Shown here: positions 54,402 to 64,000 of the stretch, piece after piece
Position numbering within the stretch: position 1 is the first letter of the stretch
Layout: each line of letters starts with the position of its first letter
From: Cercospora beticola
Taxonomy: Eukaryota > Ascomycota > Dothideomycetes > Mycosphaerellales > Mycosphaerellaceae
Assembly: GCF_033473495.1 (NCBI RefSeq)
Contig: NC_088935.1
Location: forward strand, 1,674,001 to 1,738,000
Length of the DNA stretch: 64,000 nucleotides
Direction of reading: 5' to 3'
Position numbers and translations under genes: made by a program
The notes under the pieces: model-generated
Database searches by the model: none
Told to the model about the DNA's origin: nothing
Seen by the model: only the letters and a program-made list of their open reading frames with translations

Positions 54402-56378
54402 ATGAGCAATGTCTGGACATCGGTAGCATCGAGTCTGCCACGACAGCAGACGCGCATCAGTCCTTTGCTGCAGCTGTTCAATGGCTATGCCAAATCGCAA
54501 TCCACTCGGAGCTTTGCACAGTGGTCGTTCGCCTGTCATGGATACCGCCAGGCCTCTAGATCGGACGTAACAAATCGTCCGCACAAAGCCACCTTTTCCA
54601 CGACTCCTTGCCTGGCAAAGAAAGGCCCTGCGAAAACTACACGAAAGGCAACGACCCAGTCGGCCACCTCAAAGAAGGTTGCACCTCCATCGACGCAGAC
54701 CAAGGCACATAAGGCCAGGAGCGCTGCCCTTTCAGCGGCTGCGAAGCTAGAACCTGCGCCGACAGTAGCGTCGCATACAGAAGGTGTCCCATCTCGATTG
54801 GAGGAAGACCAATTAACATGGCGCGACTACGATCCAGAAGGAGGAATGCCGCTTCCTGGCGGAGAGCGCAGTCAACCTGAGATCAATGCCATATTCGGGA
54901 ACGAGGATGTCGACGTTGATACAGGCAACTACATATTGAATGTAATGCATTGGAGAAGACAATCGGGAGCTCTGATAGATGTGGGACTGAGATTTTCTGG
55001 CGGGATTGAGGTAACACAGCAGCAGGCTTTGCAAGCATTGGAATATTTGCGGTCTCAACTACCAGATGTGGACGAGGCAGGGAATGGAGAAGAATGGGTG
55101 AAAGAGGAAGAGGAAAGATTACGGAAAGAAATTGAAGCGCGAGCAGTCAAGCTGCGGCTGTACAAAGCCACCGAGGAAGATGCCGCCGAACAGGAATATG
55201 AGGATACTGAAGAGTCACAACAGGGAACAGAAGCTGGGCGACAGAAAACAGGCCAAAGTGTGCTACAAGCGACTCGCAAAGCAAATGAGACAGAGTACGA
55301 AATATTCAAGCGGGAGCAAGAAGAGGCCAAGAAAAGGGCTGAGCTCAACGCTGTTGCCGCCCAACGTGGGCCTCTGGAACTTCTTGGTGGTGTACAGCCT
55401 GGTTTGAGCGGCGCGGGAGTCCCTTCCCAGTTGACTTACAAGGGACCCTTTGGCATCTCGATTCGCCCGCCAGCGGCGCAAGCTTTTCTTGGAAAGCCGC
55501 GAGCGAAGCCTGCATATATCAAGTACTACGAGGAGAAAGCCACTATCATCAAGGAGAATGTTGTGCCTCAGATGAGCAACATTGCACGACTTGTACCGTC
55601 CTTTCTGATGTTGCTGCTGGTCCTGGCCGGATGCTGGTACCTTCACGAGAACTATACACCACCACCCACTTCCGCCCGGCTTTGGCCTGAGACTCCTCCG
55701 GCAGCGGCAACGCTATGGGGCATCACTGGCCTATTAGCAATGAGTTTCTTTCTCGGCCGCCTGCCACCGCTTTGGAAGACTTACAATAAGTACATGACTT
55801 GCTCCCCGGCATATCCCTATGCCCTCAGTCTCATCGGTGCATGCTTCCGACACGACTCAATTTACCACTTGGCATCGAATGTTATCACACTCTGGCTGTT
55901 CGGGCTTTTCCTCCACGAAGAAGTTGGAAGAGGCACTTTCCTTGCAATTTATCTTGCCTCGGGTGTTACAGGTACATACACATCCTTGGTCTACAACGTC
56001 CTACGCAAGCAGTGGATGGTGTACATTTTAGGTGCGTCGAACTCCGTGCTGGGAGTCACAGCGGCAATCTGTACACTCCGACCCACCGGCTCCATCGAGA
56101 TCTTCGGATACAAGATCCCCGTCTACGCCTGGATGTATTTGGCGTTGATCAGCGCAAGCGAGACTGTGGCAGCGCTCAGAGCGTTTAAGACGACGCTTGA
56201 CCATACGGGACATGTGGGAGGCATCATAGCTGGTGGTGCCGCGGCATTTGCCTTGCGGTACCAGGCTGCGCAGAACCGACCGGGAGGCGAGGAGCATGTA
56301 ATGCAGATGGTGCGAAGGGATGCGAAAGAGGTCGCGGACGAACTGAAGAGAGAGGCTAAGGAGGCTGATCTAGTATAG
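54402..56378 (+). CDS. PCP1: Mitochondrial rhomboid protease (Pcp1/Rbd1/PARL type)
   Basis: Intramembrane serine protease of the mitochondrial inner membrane. Yeast Pcp1 cleaves Ccp1 and Mgm1, linking it to fusion and respiratory maintenance. Intronless, 658 residues. Residues 1-75 are rich in Arg, Ser and Gln, like a matrix presequence. About 225-310 is a charged coiled-coil-like stretch (EEWVKEEEERLRKEIEARAV onward), followed by a TM near 397-414. The rhomboid core at about 430-620 has HLASN (489-493, His and Asn of the oxyanion region), the catalytic Ser in GASNSVLG (Ser 546) and the catalytic His in GHVGG (His 604). The usual GASG reads GASN here. The extra region between presequence and core makes it larger than yeast Pcp1 (346). 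The C-terminus is a charged helix (RRDAKEVADELKREAKEADL). Confidence 0.92.
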   Translation: MSNVWTSVASSLPRQQTRISPLLQLFNGYAKSQSTRSFAQWSFACHGYRQASRSDVTNRPHKATFSTTPCLAKKGPAKTTRKATTQSATSKKVAPPSTQTKAHKARSAALSAAAKLEPAPTVASHTEGVPSRLEEDQLTWRDYDPEGGMPLPGGERSQPEINAIFGNEDVDVDTGNYILNVMHWRRQSGALIDVGLRFSGGIEVTQQQALQALEYLRSQLPDVDEAGNGEEWVKEEEERLRKEIEARAVKLRLYKATEEDAAEQEYEDTEESQQGTEAGRQKTGQSVLQATRKANETEYEIFKREQEEAKKRAELNAVAAQRGPLELLGGVQPGLSGAGVPSQLTYKGPFGISIRPPAAQAFLGKPRAKPAYIKYYEEKATIIKENVVPQMSNIARLVPSFLMLLLVLAGCWYLHENYTPPPTSARLWPETPPAAATLWGITGLLAMSFFLGRLPPLWKTYNKYMTCSPAYPYALSLIGACFRHDSIYHLASNVITLWLFGLFLHEEVGRGTFLAIYLASGVTGTYTSLVYNVLRKQWMVYILGASNSVLGVTAAICTLRPTGSIEIFGYKIPVYAWMYLALISASETVAALRAFKTTLDHTGHVGGIIAGGAAAFALRYQAAQNRPGGEEHVMQMVRRDAKEVADELKREAKEADLV

Positions 56379-56846
56379 ATGTGCCAGGGACTGTATTATA
56401 TAGTTGATTTTGTAGATACCCCAGGACGCAACGCCTCCTTGGCGCGGAAGGTCGATCACGGCCATGTGATGACAACTCGCTCCTCCTTTTGAGCCTGAAA
56501 ACGACTGAAATTGACATCTCTCGCTCATGCTTACCAGTTCGTAGCTGCTCAACTCACGTAGCCTTCAACCTTAATCACCGAAGACAATGTGTGTTCAAGG
56601 TGAGGATCGTGCCGTGATGCTGTAAGTGATTCGGCAGGGCCGCAGTGGGTCAAAGCTTGTTCAGTTGAGATCAGCTTGTCCGACGAGACTCGAATCCGAG
56701 CTCGATCTTGCTCTCCAGACTTAGCATGCAACACTCCTCCCTTCCACCCTCACAACCCACGACGACCACGGCACCGACTTCGCGGCGACGACGAGACATC
56801 CTTTCCACCTGACGACAAGACGCCCTTCGCGGCGCACACAAGGGGC
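56379..56846. other. Intergenic region and leader of CAF40
   Basis: The frame is open from 56676 into CAF40 but residues before the 56847 ATG (RARSCSPDLACNTPPFHPH and onward) look like leader rather than protein. No other gene. Confidence 0.5.
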
Positions 56847-58232
56847 ATGCATGGGCCTCAGCGCCGCCAGAACCCATCCAACATGCATGGCGCCTTCTCG
56901 CAACAGAACGCATATCATGGCGGAGGGCAACCCGACTGGCAACACCACCCAAGCCAGGCACAGCAGCAACATCACTATGCTGCGCAGACACAAGCTGCCG
57001 CTGCGGCCAACGCCGTCGCAGCCCAGCAGCAGCACTACGGACGAGCGATGAGCGCCGCGGGCCAGAACAACGGCAACGGCAACCCGGGCGGTAACGCGAT
57101 GAATGGCGCCTCTGCGCTTGTTGGAGGTGCTCTGGGCGGCGGTGCTGGCGCTGAGCATGGAGGCGGGATGGGCTCAGGCGAGAACATGAGTGAAGACAAC
57201 CGCCGAGTGCTGGACTGGATCTCTCAAGTCCTGCGACCCGAGACACGCGAGGCCGCTTTGTTGGAACTTAGCAAGAAGCGAGAGCAGGTCCCTGAGCTGG
57301 CGCTCATACTGTGGCACTCTTTCGGTGAGTGCGACGCGATAGCGCCGTTGGAGAGATGGAATACTTACACCTTACCCCAGGCGTCATGACGTCTCTGCTG
57401 CAAGAGATCATATCAGTATACCCGCTGCTGAACCCCAGCCAGCTCACAGCAGCCGCATCTAATCGTGTTTGCAATGCGCTCGCCCTGTTGCAATGCGTGG
57501 CTAGCCATGGCGAGACCAGAGGACTCTTCCTGAATGGTATGTCTGATCTTACAGAAATGCTTTTTCCGAACGATGCTAACAGTAGCGCAGCTCACATCCC
57601 GCTCTTCCTGTACCCGTTCCTCAACACGACCTCCAAATCCAGACCGTTTGAATATTTGCGGCTGACCTCTCTTGGTGTTATCGGCGCGCTCGTCAAGAAT
57701 GACAGTTCTGAGGTCATCAACTTCTTGTTGACTACCGAGATCATCCCACTCTGCCTTCGGATTATGGAAACCGGATCGGAGCTCAGTAAGACAGTCGCCA
57801 TCTTCATTGTCCAGAAAATCTTACTTGATGACATGGGTCTGCAATATATCTGCCAGACTTACGAGCGCTTCTATGCCGTGGGAACGGTCCTGAGCAACAT
57901 GGTCACTCAGTTGGTCGATCAACAGACTGTGCGCTTACTCAAGCACGTAGTGCGATGTTTTCTGCGGTAAGTCGATCACACGCTTTTTCACACGCGTTGC
58001 CAGGCTGACATTTCAAAGATTGTCGGATAATGCTCGTGCTCGAGAAGCGCTCCGCCAGTGTCTACCAGAGCCACTGCGTGATGCAACATTTTCGCCAGTC
58101 TTGAGAGACGATGCTGCGACTAAGCGTTGCCTGGCGCAGCTGCTTCTGGCTCTGTCAGATGGCGCCGAAGCGCCCATCACCGGAGCTTACGGACATGGCC
58201 AACACAGTCTTCTTCCTGGCGCGATGTCCTAG
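56847..58232 (+). CDS. CAF40: CCR4-NOT complex subunit CAF40/RCD1 (CNOT9)
   Basis: Armadillo-repeat subunit of the CCR4-NOT deadenylase complex, binding NOT1 and tryptophan-containing RNA-regulator peptides in cytoplasm and nucleus. Four exons: 56847-57324, 57381-57536, 57591-57966 and 58019-58232. Introns are 56, 54 and 52 bp, giving 407 residues. Residues 1-115 are a disordered Gln/Asn/Gly/His/Ala-rich tail typical of fungal orthologues. The conserved RCD1 domain starts at [20 protein letters not shown] and includes [100 protein letters not shown] and [20 protein letters not shown]. The ATG at 56847 (MHGPQRR) is chosen over the longer open frame. Strong family match over the whole domain. 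Confidence 0.95.
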
Positions 58233-59166
58233 TTCGACCCGAGCCGACACTGTCTTCCTCCTGGTCCGATGTTCTAGTTGGAGTCGTGGGAACTTGCGAA
58301 TGCCCTTTATCCGCGTCCTTTCGGAGGAGCTTTGCAGGTTTAACACGCCCCTGCATGATCCATCTGGAGTACCACTACGAGTTTCAGATTTGGTCTGAGA
58401 CGATATCTCTTCTTCGGGCGCTACCGGGCGGCGACGTTCTCGGCCTTCTCCGGCACAGTGGACCAGGGCTACCATCGGTAACACACCAACCTCACCAGCG
58501 ACATTTCTTCTACTTCTGTCGTCTCTGCCTGCCTGCTTTCACGCGGCGGCGGGGCAACCTGTTTCTTCTTATACCCCCTTTGCTTTAAGTTGCTTCGTTT
58601 TCGCGGGCTTTTCGAAGAGAACAAAAAGATCAATCATCATCATCATCATCATCGTCGGGGAGAGGGAAAAAATGAGCATTTTCGAAACAGGCGTTTTTGA
58701 CTGTCTGTGATGGACACACTGTAAAGCTAGGGAGTTCAAACCGTCATCACACCAACAAGGGGGCGCGAGCGCAGAACACACGACGTACTTTGGTTATTGA
58801 GGGGGAACGAACAAACAATGGATGAGTGCGAGAGGGGCGAAAGGTGATATGGTTCTTCTTTTTATGATGATGGAAGGGAGCTGGAGCTTATGGTGTTTTC
58901 GAATGCGGGACGAGGACGAAGACTATTATGCTCTCTGCTGTGCTATGCTGCGCTGTGCTAAGCTTGTGTGCGGAATGTATTATTGGGATTACGTCTCGGG
59001 AGTAAGAGCGTGTCGAGAGAGACAGAAGCAAAAGTGAACGAATAGATTTGATCTTCTCAATATCGTTTTTCTCTTCACAGAACCTGAACTTGAAAAGCTG
59101 ATTCAGCTTATCCCCACACACTCGAGGCTCTCAGCAACGATCACCACCTTCGTGCTCATCTTTCCA
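58233..59166. other. Intergenic region between convergent CAF40 and agmatinase genes
   Basis: About 930 bp of 3' flank for both genes. Holds an ATC microsatellite (58633-58653). Frames at 58111-58588 (+) and 58155-58484 (-) are antiparallel shadows without motifs. Confidence 0.5.
58633..58653. repeat. Trinucleotide microsatellite (ATC)7
   Basis: Seven perfect ATC units followed by GTC, in the 3' flank of CAF40. Confidence 0.9.
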
Positions 59167-60684
59167 TTACAACTCATCGCGTCCCTGCTTCGCCGCTCCC
59201 TCATCGCCAATTAATCCCTTCTTGACCATACTCGTTAGGATTTCGAACGCGATCTGTGCGGCGGCCAGAGCTGTTACTTCGCCCGTTCCATCATATGCTG
59301 GAGAGACTTCGACAACGTCTGCACCAACGACGTTCAAGTTCTCAATCCCGCGGAGCACGCGGATGAGCTCGCGGGTCGTCCAGCCGCCCGGTTCGGGGGT
59401 GCCAGTGCCTGGTGCGAGGCCGGGGTCGATCTGTGATGAGGTGAGAAATAAGAAGTAAAGCTTTTTAGAGTGAATGATATGGAGAAAGAGATGAGACGAA
59501 AGTAGATGGGATGATCACATACCACATCGATATCGATAGACAGGTAGACTGGAGTTTCGGTTCCGACGACTGAGAGGATCTTTTCGACAACGCCTTTGGT
59601 TCCGATGTCGTCGATGTCATCGCAGGCGATTCTTGTCCAGCCTTGTTCTGTGTCGTCGTCGTTGTCTTCTGGGCCGGAGAGGCGGGTTCGAAGGCCTGCG
59701 TGGACGGAGGAGGATTTGCGGATCAAGGACTCTGTTTTGGGCCGGGGAATTAACAGTGTTTATGAAAGAGCGAGACACGTAAGCGGGAGGTTTGGGCACC
59801 TTACCATTGTGGGCTACCCAGAACATGGTGCCGTGGGTGAAGAAGGATTGCTCGTTGGGGTTGGAGGAGTCGATCCAGGCCGAAGGATACTTTGCTGGGT
59901 GCCATCTGTTGTATATTTAGTGGCATTTTTGACACAACAGAAGCAGAGACCTACGTATCGAGATGTGCGTCGAAGTGAACGACTGCCACGGGCCCGTAGA
60001 TCTGATTCAAAGCTCGTAGCGTTGGCAAGGCAATCGAATGATCACCTCCCAACGTCAGCAGCTTGGGAGTATTACGATACTTGATCTTCGAATTCGCATT
60101 GTGCTTGGGAGCTGTGCTGTGAGCCAGGTTTGTGAAGGCTTCCGTCATCTGGCGAAGTGCGAGAGCATTGTCGAAGGGAGAGATGGGAATGTCTCCGCAG
60201 TCGATTACCTCCGCCCAGCTTTGGTATGGGTTGATTCCAGCTCGAGGATTGTAGCCACGGAAAGCTGTTTGACGGCCAGCAGCAGCTCGGATAGCTCGTG
60301 GGCCGAATCTGGCTCCTGGTCGATAGGTAACTGCGGTATCAAATGGGGCACCTAGGATAGCAATGTCGAATTCTTGATCTGGATTCTGGAGACATCTTGT
60401 ATGTGGCAGATGGGCAAAGGTACTGATGCCGCTGAAACCCCACTTGAGCAGAGTCAATGGCATGCTATCGGCTGTTGTTATGTTTGGACACATACGTCTG
60501 TGCCCCATTTGGCGTCCACTACGATTCTTCAGCATTGTATATTTCCAGCGCCCAAGACATACTTACAGTCCTCTTTCGTCTCGCCTACAAACTTCTTCTG
60601 TTCGTACTTCTCACCATGATTGTGCCCCGCATGACCAGCGACGAGGCTGGCAATAGCACCCAGTACTATCGTCTTCACGAGCAT
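59167..60684 (-). CDS. Agmatinase-family ureohydrolase with N-terminal signal peptide
   Basis: Binuclear Mn enzyme of the arginase/agmatinase superfamily, most like fungal agmatinases that hydrolyse agmatine to putrescine and urea. Six exons: 60684-60567, 60518-60496 (23 bp), 60442-59955, 59905-59805, 59731-59523 and 59430-59167. Introns are 48, 53, 49, 73 and 92 bp, giving 400 residues. It begins [20 protein letters not shown], a clear secretory signal peptide, then a His-rich HNHGEK. The tiny exon 2 joins to give KWGTDWGFSGIS. Catalytic motifs: [21 protein letters not shown] (DAHxD) and [20 protein letters not shown] across the last splice. Upstream, [20 protein letters not shown] and GPRAIR are also typical. 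All expected metal ligands are present. Arginase itself is less likely because the GTGTPEPGG loop is agmatinase-type. The true substrate (agmatine or another guanidino compound) is not proven by sequence. Confidence 0.92.
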
Positions 60685-61119
60685 CTTGTGAGGAGTTCTG
60701 AGAGCCAAGGAGAGGAGAGTTGGACCATGAATAACAGAAACTACTTAGCCTGAGCAGCATCGTGCTTATCTACGCCGTGGTCCCCGCCGCTTCGGGCAGC
60801 TCAAGCCGAACTAGAGATGTGCATACCGGCGCCGTTAGTCATGAAATGCAGCTTGGAATACGAAGGGCGCGGCCAGTTTTGATGGGCTATCCATCGAGCA
60901 TTGTGCATTTTGGTGATGTTGGTGAGAGAGAGCAGAATGATGGAGGTCGAAATGGTGATGACATCAAGGTTGTCGGCTTCGCGAGTCGCGCGCGTCAAGG
61001 CCGAGGAGGCGCGTCTCACTCGGCCAGCGAATCTAACTCAATACACATGAAGTTTGTTGCCTTGAGAGCGCTTGTTCGTCTTCTCGATCTTCAGCTTTGT
61101 GAGCATACATATCGCAACA
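60685..61119. other. Divergent intergenic region between agmatinase and Fpg genes
   Basis: About 435 bp shared promoter region. The frames at 60762-61127 (+) and 60801-61019 (-) have no motif. The Fpg leader just before 61120 reads ATATCGCAACA. Confidence 0.5.
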
Positions 61120-62541
61120 ATGCCTGAGGTAAGGGCTCGAAGCTCAGGCTGTAATAGAAACACAGCTGACAGGTCCAGATTGGAGAAGTGGCACGCATGG
61201 TGCATTACCTGCGGAAGCACCTGGTCAATCGCACGATCGCATCATGTCAAGGCTTCGAGGACACAATAGTATACGGCAAGAAGGGAGGCACGGATGCAGA
61301 GACCTTTGCGAAAGCGTTGACAGGCAAGAAGGTCACTGGAGCTGGACAACAAGGTATGTGCGGTTCATCCGTGGAGATATGTTGCTTCGGCATCTGACGC
61401 TGAAATAGGCAAATACTTCTATGTAACCTTCGACAAGCCGCCACATTCGGTCATGCACTTGGGAATGACGGGTTGGATCAAGTGTTCCACTGAAGAGACC
61501 GCGTACTACAAGCAAGCGAAGGAGGATAACAAGAAGCCTGAGAGCTGGCCGCCAGAAGAGAAGTGGACGAAATGGTTGATCAAGTGTGATGCAGAGGGTG
61601 ATCGAGAGGCTGTCGAACTCGCGTTTGTGGACGCAAGGCGATTAGGCAGAATTGGTCTTGTCGATTGCAAAGCAGAGGACATTCGGAAGCACAGCCCATT
61701 GAAGGAGAATGGACCAGATCCATTCATCGACAAGGATATTGTCACGGTCGACTGGTTGACAAAGCTACTCAACAAGAAGAAAGTCCCCGTCAAGGCTCTC
61801 CTGCTCGATCAAGCCAACATCAGTGGCATTGGCAATTGGGTCGCCGACGAGATCATGTACCAAGCGAAGCTACATCCGGAGCAGTACAGCAACACCTTCG
61901 ACCAGGCACAGATCAAGCGACTACATGACGCTATGATTTCCGTGGTCTCGACAGCTTGCGAGACACTTGCAGACAGCTCCCAATTCCCAGAGACATGGCT
62001 GATGAAGTATCGATGGGACAAGGGGAAGAAAGGCGATGTCAACAAGCTACCTAGCGGTGAGAAGATCGAACACATTACTGTAGGAGGCAGAACTTCCGCA
62101 TTCGTTCCGTCTGTCCAGAAGAAGACTGCGGCAGTCGCCGGTGACGTTGATACTTCAAAGGGAGACGCAAAGACAGAGAAGAAAACGCCAAAAGCTGCTA
62201 AGCGTAAGGCCAAGGCTGATGAGGAGGATAACGAGGAGGAGGAAGTCTTGCCAGCCAAGAAGCAGCGTGGCAAGAAGGTCAAAGTAGAGACAACTGAAGA
62301 TGCTGACGACGAAGATGCTGAAAGCGAGGTTGAGGAACTCAAGACCAAAAAGGCAAAGACCACACCCAAGAAATCGACGAAGGAAGCGAAACCTGTGCTG
62401 CCCGGCGAACGACAGTCTTCCCGCAATAAAGTGAAGGACGAATCAGAGGCTGCAAAAGGCAAGAAAACTAAGGCAGCACCGAAGAAAGAGGCCAAACCAG
62501 CGACGCCTGGAGAGCGCAAATCAACGCGTGGCAAGAAGTGA
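61120..62541 (+). CDS. fpg: Formamidopyrimidine-DNA glycosylase (Fpg/Nei family) with Lys-rich tail
   Basis: Bifunctional DNA glycosylase/AP lyase of base-excision repair that removes oxidised purines; the N-terminal Pro is the nucleophile. Three exons: 61120-61128 (only ATG CCT GAG), 61179-61353 and 61409-62541. Introns are 50 and 55 bp, giving 438 residues. Using the acceptor ending at 61178 gives MPEIGEVARMVHYLRKHLVN, matching the family start with Pro2 and Glu3; the acceptor 6 bp upstream would insert Val-Gln. Other landmarks are KYFYVTFDKPPHSVMHLGMT, FVDARRLGRIGLVD and the helix-two-turn-helix LLDQANISGIGNWVADEIMY. There is no zinc-finger cysteine set at the end of the core, as in plant and fungal zincless types. 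From about residue 265 a 170-residue Lys/Glu/Ala tail with KKxK clusters follows, likely nuclear-targeting and DNA-binding. It contains two imperfect repeats, KEAKPVLPGERQSSR and KEAKPATPGERKSTR. Confidence 0.94.
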
Positions 62542-63094
62542 CCGCCGTTCTTTCCATCACTCGTTCGTGCAACTGCTTTCTCATTAGCGATGACAGAGAT
62601 ACCATGATAGTTTTGCTTGGAGTTGTACAGATTGAACAATATTACAATTAGCAAGGCCACACAGATGAGATCTTCTTCAGATCGGATCTCAAAATCCAAG
62701 CTCTCAGTACCTGCATAAGCGTCCGATCTAGCACAGATCGAAGCTACCTCCGTCGTACGGGGAAGCTTCAGGCCTTTCCTTTGTTCCTGTGCTCCTAGCC
62801 ACCAACCACTAAATCCAACCCATTGAACAACGATCCGCGCTGACATCATGACTTTTTGTCTTCGAAACGACCACCACATGCAGGATAGCCATCTACGAAG
62901 AAAGAAAGGTTGGAGTATAGTATGACATATGCAGTACGCAACGCCTTGACATTGGAAGCATAAGAAGTGGTGCATGCAGCTCTATCGCGTTCGTCTCTAT
63001 CGCAATAATACTGTTGTCTGCGTGAGACAAAATTGTCAACAATAAATTCAAACATCAACATAAGTACTTTTACTCTTCAACATCAACTCTCAAA
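62542..63094. other. Intergenic region between Fpg and the 70-residue gene
   Basis: About 550 bp. The minus-strand frame overlapping this region (61809-62975) is largely antisense to Fpg and is not a gene. No RNA gene is seen. Confidence 0.5.
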
Positions 63095-63392
63095 ATGCCC
63101 TCTTCGAAAGGCGAGCCTACAGATCCTGAGTTGAGAGAGAAGATCAAGGAGGAAGTCAAGGCAGAGGAGAAAGGTAAGATCTAAGCTACCATTCCCCCAT
63201 GAACAATTGCTCGTCGTTCATTCTACAGCGTGCATTCGCTGACATGAGAGCTTTACAGGCGGCGGTGCTGGCAAATGGTCGGCGTGGAAAGCAGGCGAAA
63301 TGGCCAGGCGATATGAAGCCCAGGGAGGAGACTACAAGGATACCGGAGATAATAAGAACAAGGCGCAGAAGGGTGAGCCGGAGAAGAAGTAG
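63095..63392 (+). CDS. Small conserved fungal protein with GGGxGxWSAWKA motif
   Basis: Two exons, 63095-63173 and 63259-63392, joined across an 85-bp intron (GTAAGA...TTTACAG), encode 70 residues. The N-terminal 26 are charged and helical (TDPELREKIKEEVKAEEK). After the splice comes GGGAGKWSAWKAGEMARRYE, then GGDYKDTGDNKNKAQKGEPE and a lysine end. The Gly-rich turn followed by W-S-A-x-K-A is a pattern I recall from short uncharacterised fungal proteins, so it is probably a real gene, but I know no function. No signal peptide or membrane segment. The splice lies exactly in the Gly triplet, which argues for the model, since neither exon alone gives the motif in frame with a start. Confidence 0.7.
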
Positions 63393-63700
63393 AAAGCCAC
63401 CAGTAACCCTGAATACCTCTGAGTGCAATTACCTCTGAGTGCGACCGAACGTCACTAAGCCAATCAGCAAAGCTTTTCATGGATTGAGAGCCAATCTGAC
63501 TAGGCGCTTCCACTTAGAGAGGTAGTTGCATTCAGAGGCATTAACGGCTACGAGTTAGTGGAGACATAACGAATGAACGAATCGATGAAAGATGTGCACA
63601 ATTCGGAGGAGAAATTCTTCCAATGTTTTGAACTTGAATTGCTGTATGCCAAATAGTTCGTGCGTAAGCTCTCGTGATGAGACTATATGCACATGACAAA
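63393..63700. other. Intergenic region between convergent genes at the right edge
   Basis: Just over 300 bp of 3' flank for the small gene and the GH2 gene. A short near-repeat (ACCTCTGAGTGC/ATTACCTCTGAGTGCGA) lies at 63414-63443. No gene. Confidence 0.45.
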
Positions 63701-64000
63701 TCAAGTACTCAACGTCTGATTCCACATACTCTCCACCGTGACCCCATCCTTCCACGTCCCGTAAGTCTCATCCTTCTGCACCGTAAATCCAATTTCTCTC
63801 GTCTCGTTCTTGCCTAACCAAAATCCATTGCTCTCAAAATGAACGACCGCTCCAGAAGGGTAGTCGAGCCACACCCAAGCTGCAACACCTTGTGTCGCCG
63901 TCACAGAGAACTTCTTTGAAGATTCATCATAGGAAAGCTGTAAGCCTGGATCGACGAGCTGTGCATCTTTCAAGGCACCAGGAGTGAAAAAGCTGGAGTG
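63701..64000 (-). CDS. GH2-family glycoside hydrolase, C-terminal end (probable beta-mannosidase), partial
   Basis: The last 99 codons plus stop of a minus-strand gene that enters from the right edge in frame with no intron. It reads HSSFFTPGALKDAQLVDPGL then QLSYDESSKKFSVTATQGVA, AWVWLDYPSG, HFESNGFWLGKNETREIGFT and a final VTVESMWNQTL. This beta-sandwich tail with NGFWLxxNExREIxF is typical of the C-terminal domain of fungal GH2 beta-mannosidases (MndB type), which remove terminal beta-mannose from manno-oligosaccharides. The catalytic domain is outside the window, so the specificity is inference from the tail alone. Confidence 0.6.
   Translation of the reverse strand, partial: HSSFFTPGALKDAQLVDPGLQLSYDESSKKFSVTATQGVAAWVWLDYPSGAVVHFESNGFWLGKNETREIGFTVQKDETYGTWKDGVTVESMWNQTLST

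Noticed and set aside
61809..62975. 388-codon minus-strand frame opposite Fpg
   Set aside because: Antisense shadow; Ser/Leu-rich because the sense strand is Lys/Glu-rich.

Overview
The window is nuclear DNA from a filamentous ascomycete. Genes carry short GT-AG introns of about 44-92 bp. Recognised products include fungal-specific ones: a Ppo fatty-acid dioxygenase/P450 fusion, a Dal5-like MFS permease and a mitochondrial rhomboid. A 22 kb block carries an intense repeat-induced point mutation (RIP) signature. A family of about 250-residue F-box-like proteins in tandem suggests a Dothideomycete, but that placement is inference.

Left arm (1-30,190) is ordinary gene-bearing DNA. In order it holds the first exon of an OLA1-like ATPase (-), GCN20 (-), a large serine-rich protein with a C-terminal WNDDFDF module (+), S-adenosylhomocysteinase (+), a PAP2 lipid phosphatase (-), acetylornithine aminotransferase ARG8 (-), an ACS-family MFS permease (+), the very-long-chain enoyl-CoA reductase TSC13 (-), a Ppo oxylipin synthase (+), three tandem F-box-like paralogues (-) and a TMA17/ADC17-like gene (-).

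Middle block (30,193-52,639) is a 22.4 kb island with no intact gene. CA and TG dinucleotides are almost absent, and TA, TAG and TAA are everywhere. It is bounded by imperfect terminal inverted repeats and by an exact 9-bp direct repeat, TTGCGCGAC. That suggests one large TIR transposon, possibly Mutator-like, which later filled with retroelements. I can read the wreckage of a Tad1-like LINE (-), a Copia element (-), a truncated Gypsy element (+) and a complete LTR-to-LTR Gypsy chromovirus (-), followed by rearranged Copia-type LTR fragments. The block sits directly upstream of the TMA17-like gene.

Right arm (52,650-64,000) is gene-bearing again: a beta-carbonic anhydrase (+), a mitochondrial rhomboid protease (+), the CCR4-NOT subunit CAF40/RCD1 (+), an agmatinase-family ureohydrolase with a signal peptide (-), a formamidopyrimidine-DNA glycosylase with a lysine-rich tail (+), a 70-residue conserved small protein (+) and the C-terminal end of a probable GH2 beta-mannosidase (-). 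The genes are mostly housekeeping (translation control, methyl cycle, arginine/agmatine metabolism, lipids, DNA repair) and form no operon-like pathway. The unusual biology lies in the RIP-mutated composite island, the head-to-head Gypsy pair inside it and the F-box cluster beside it.
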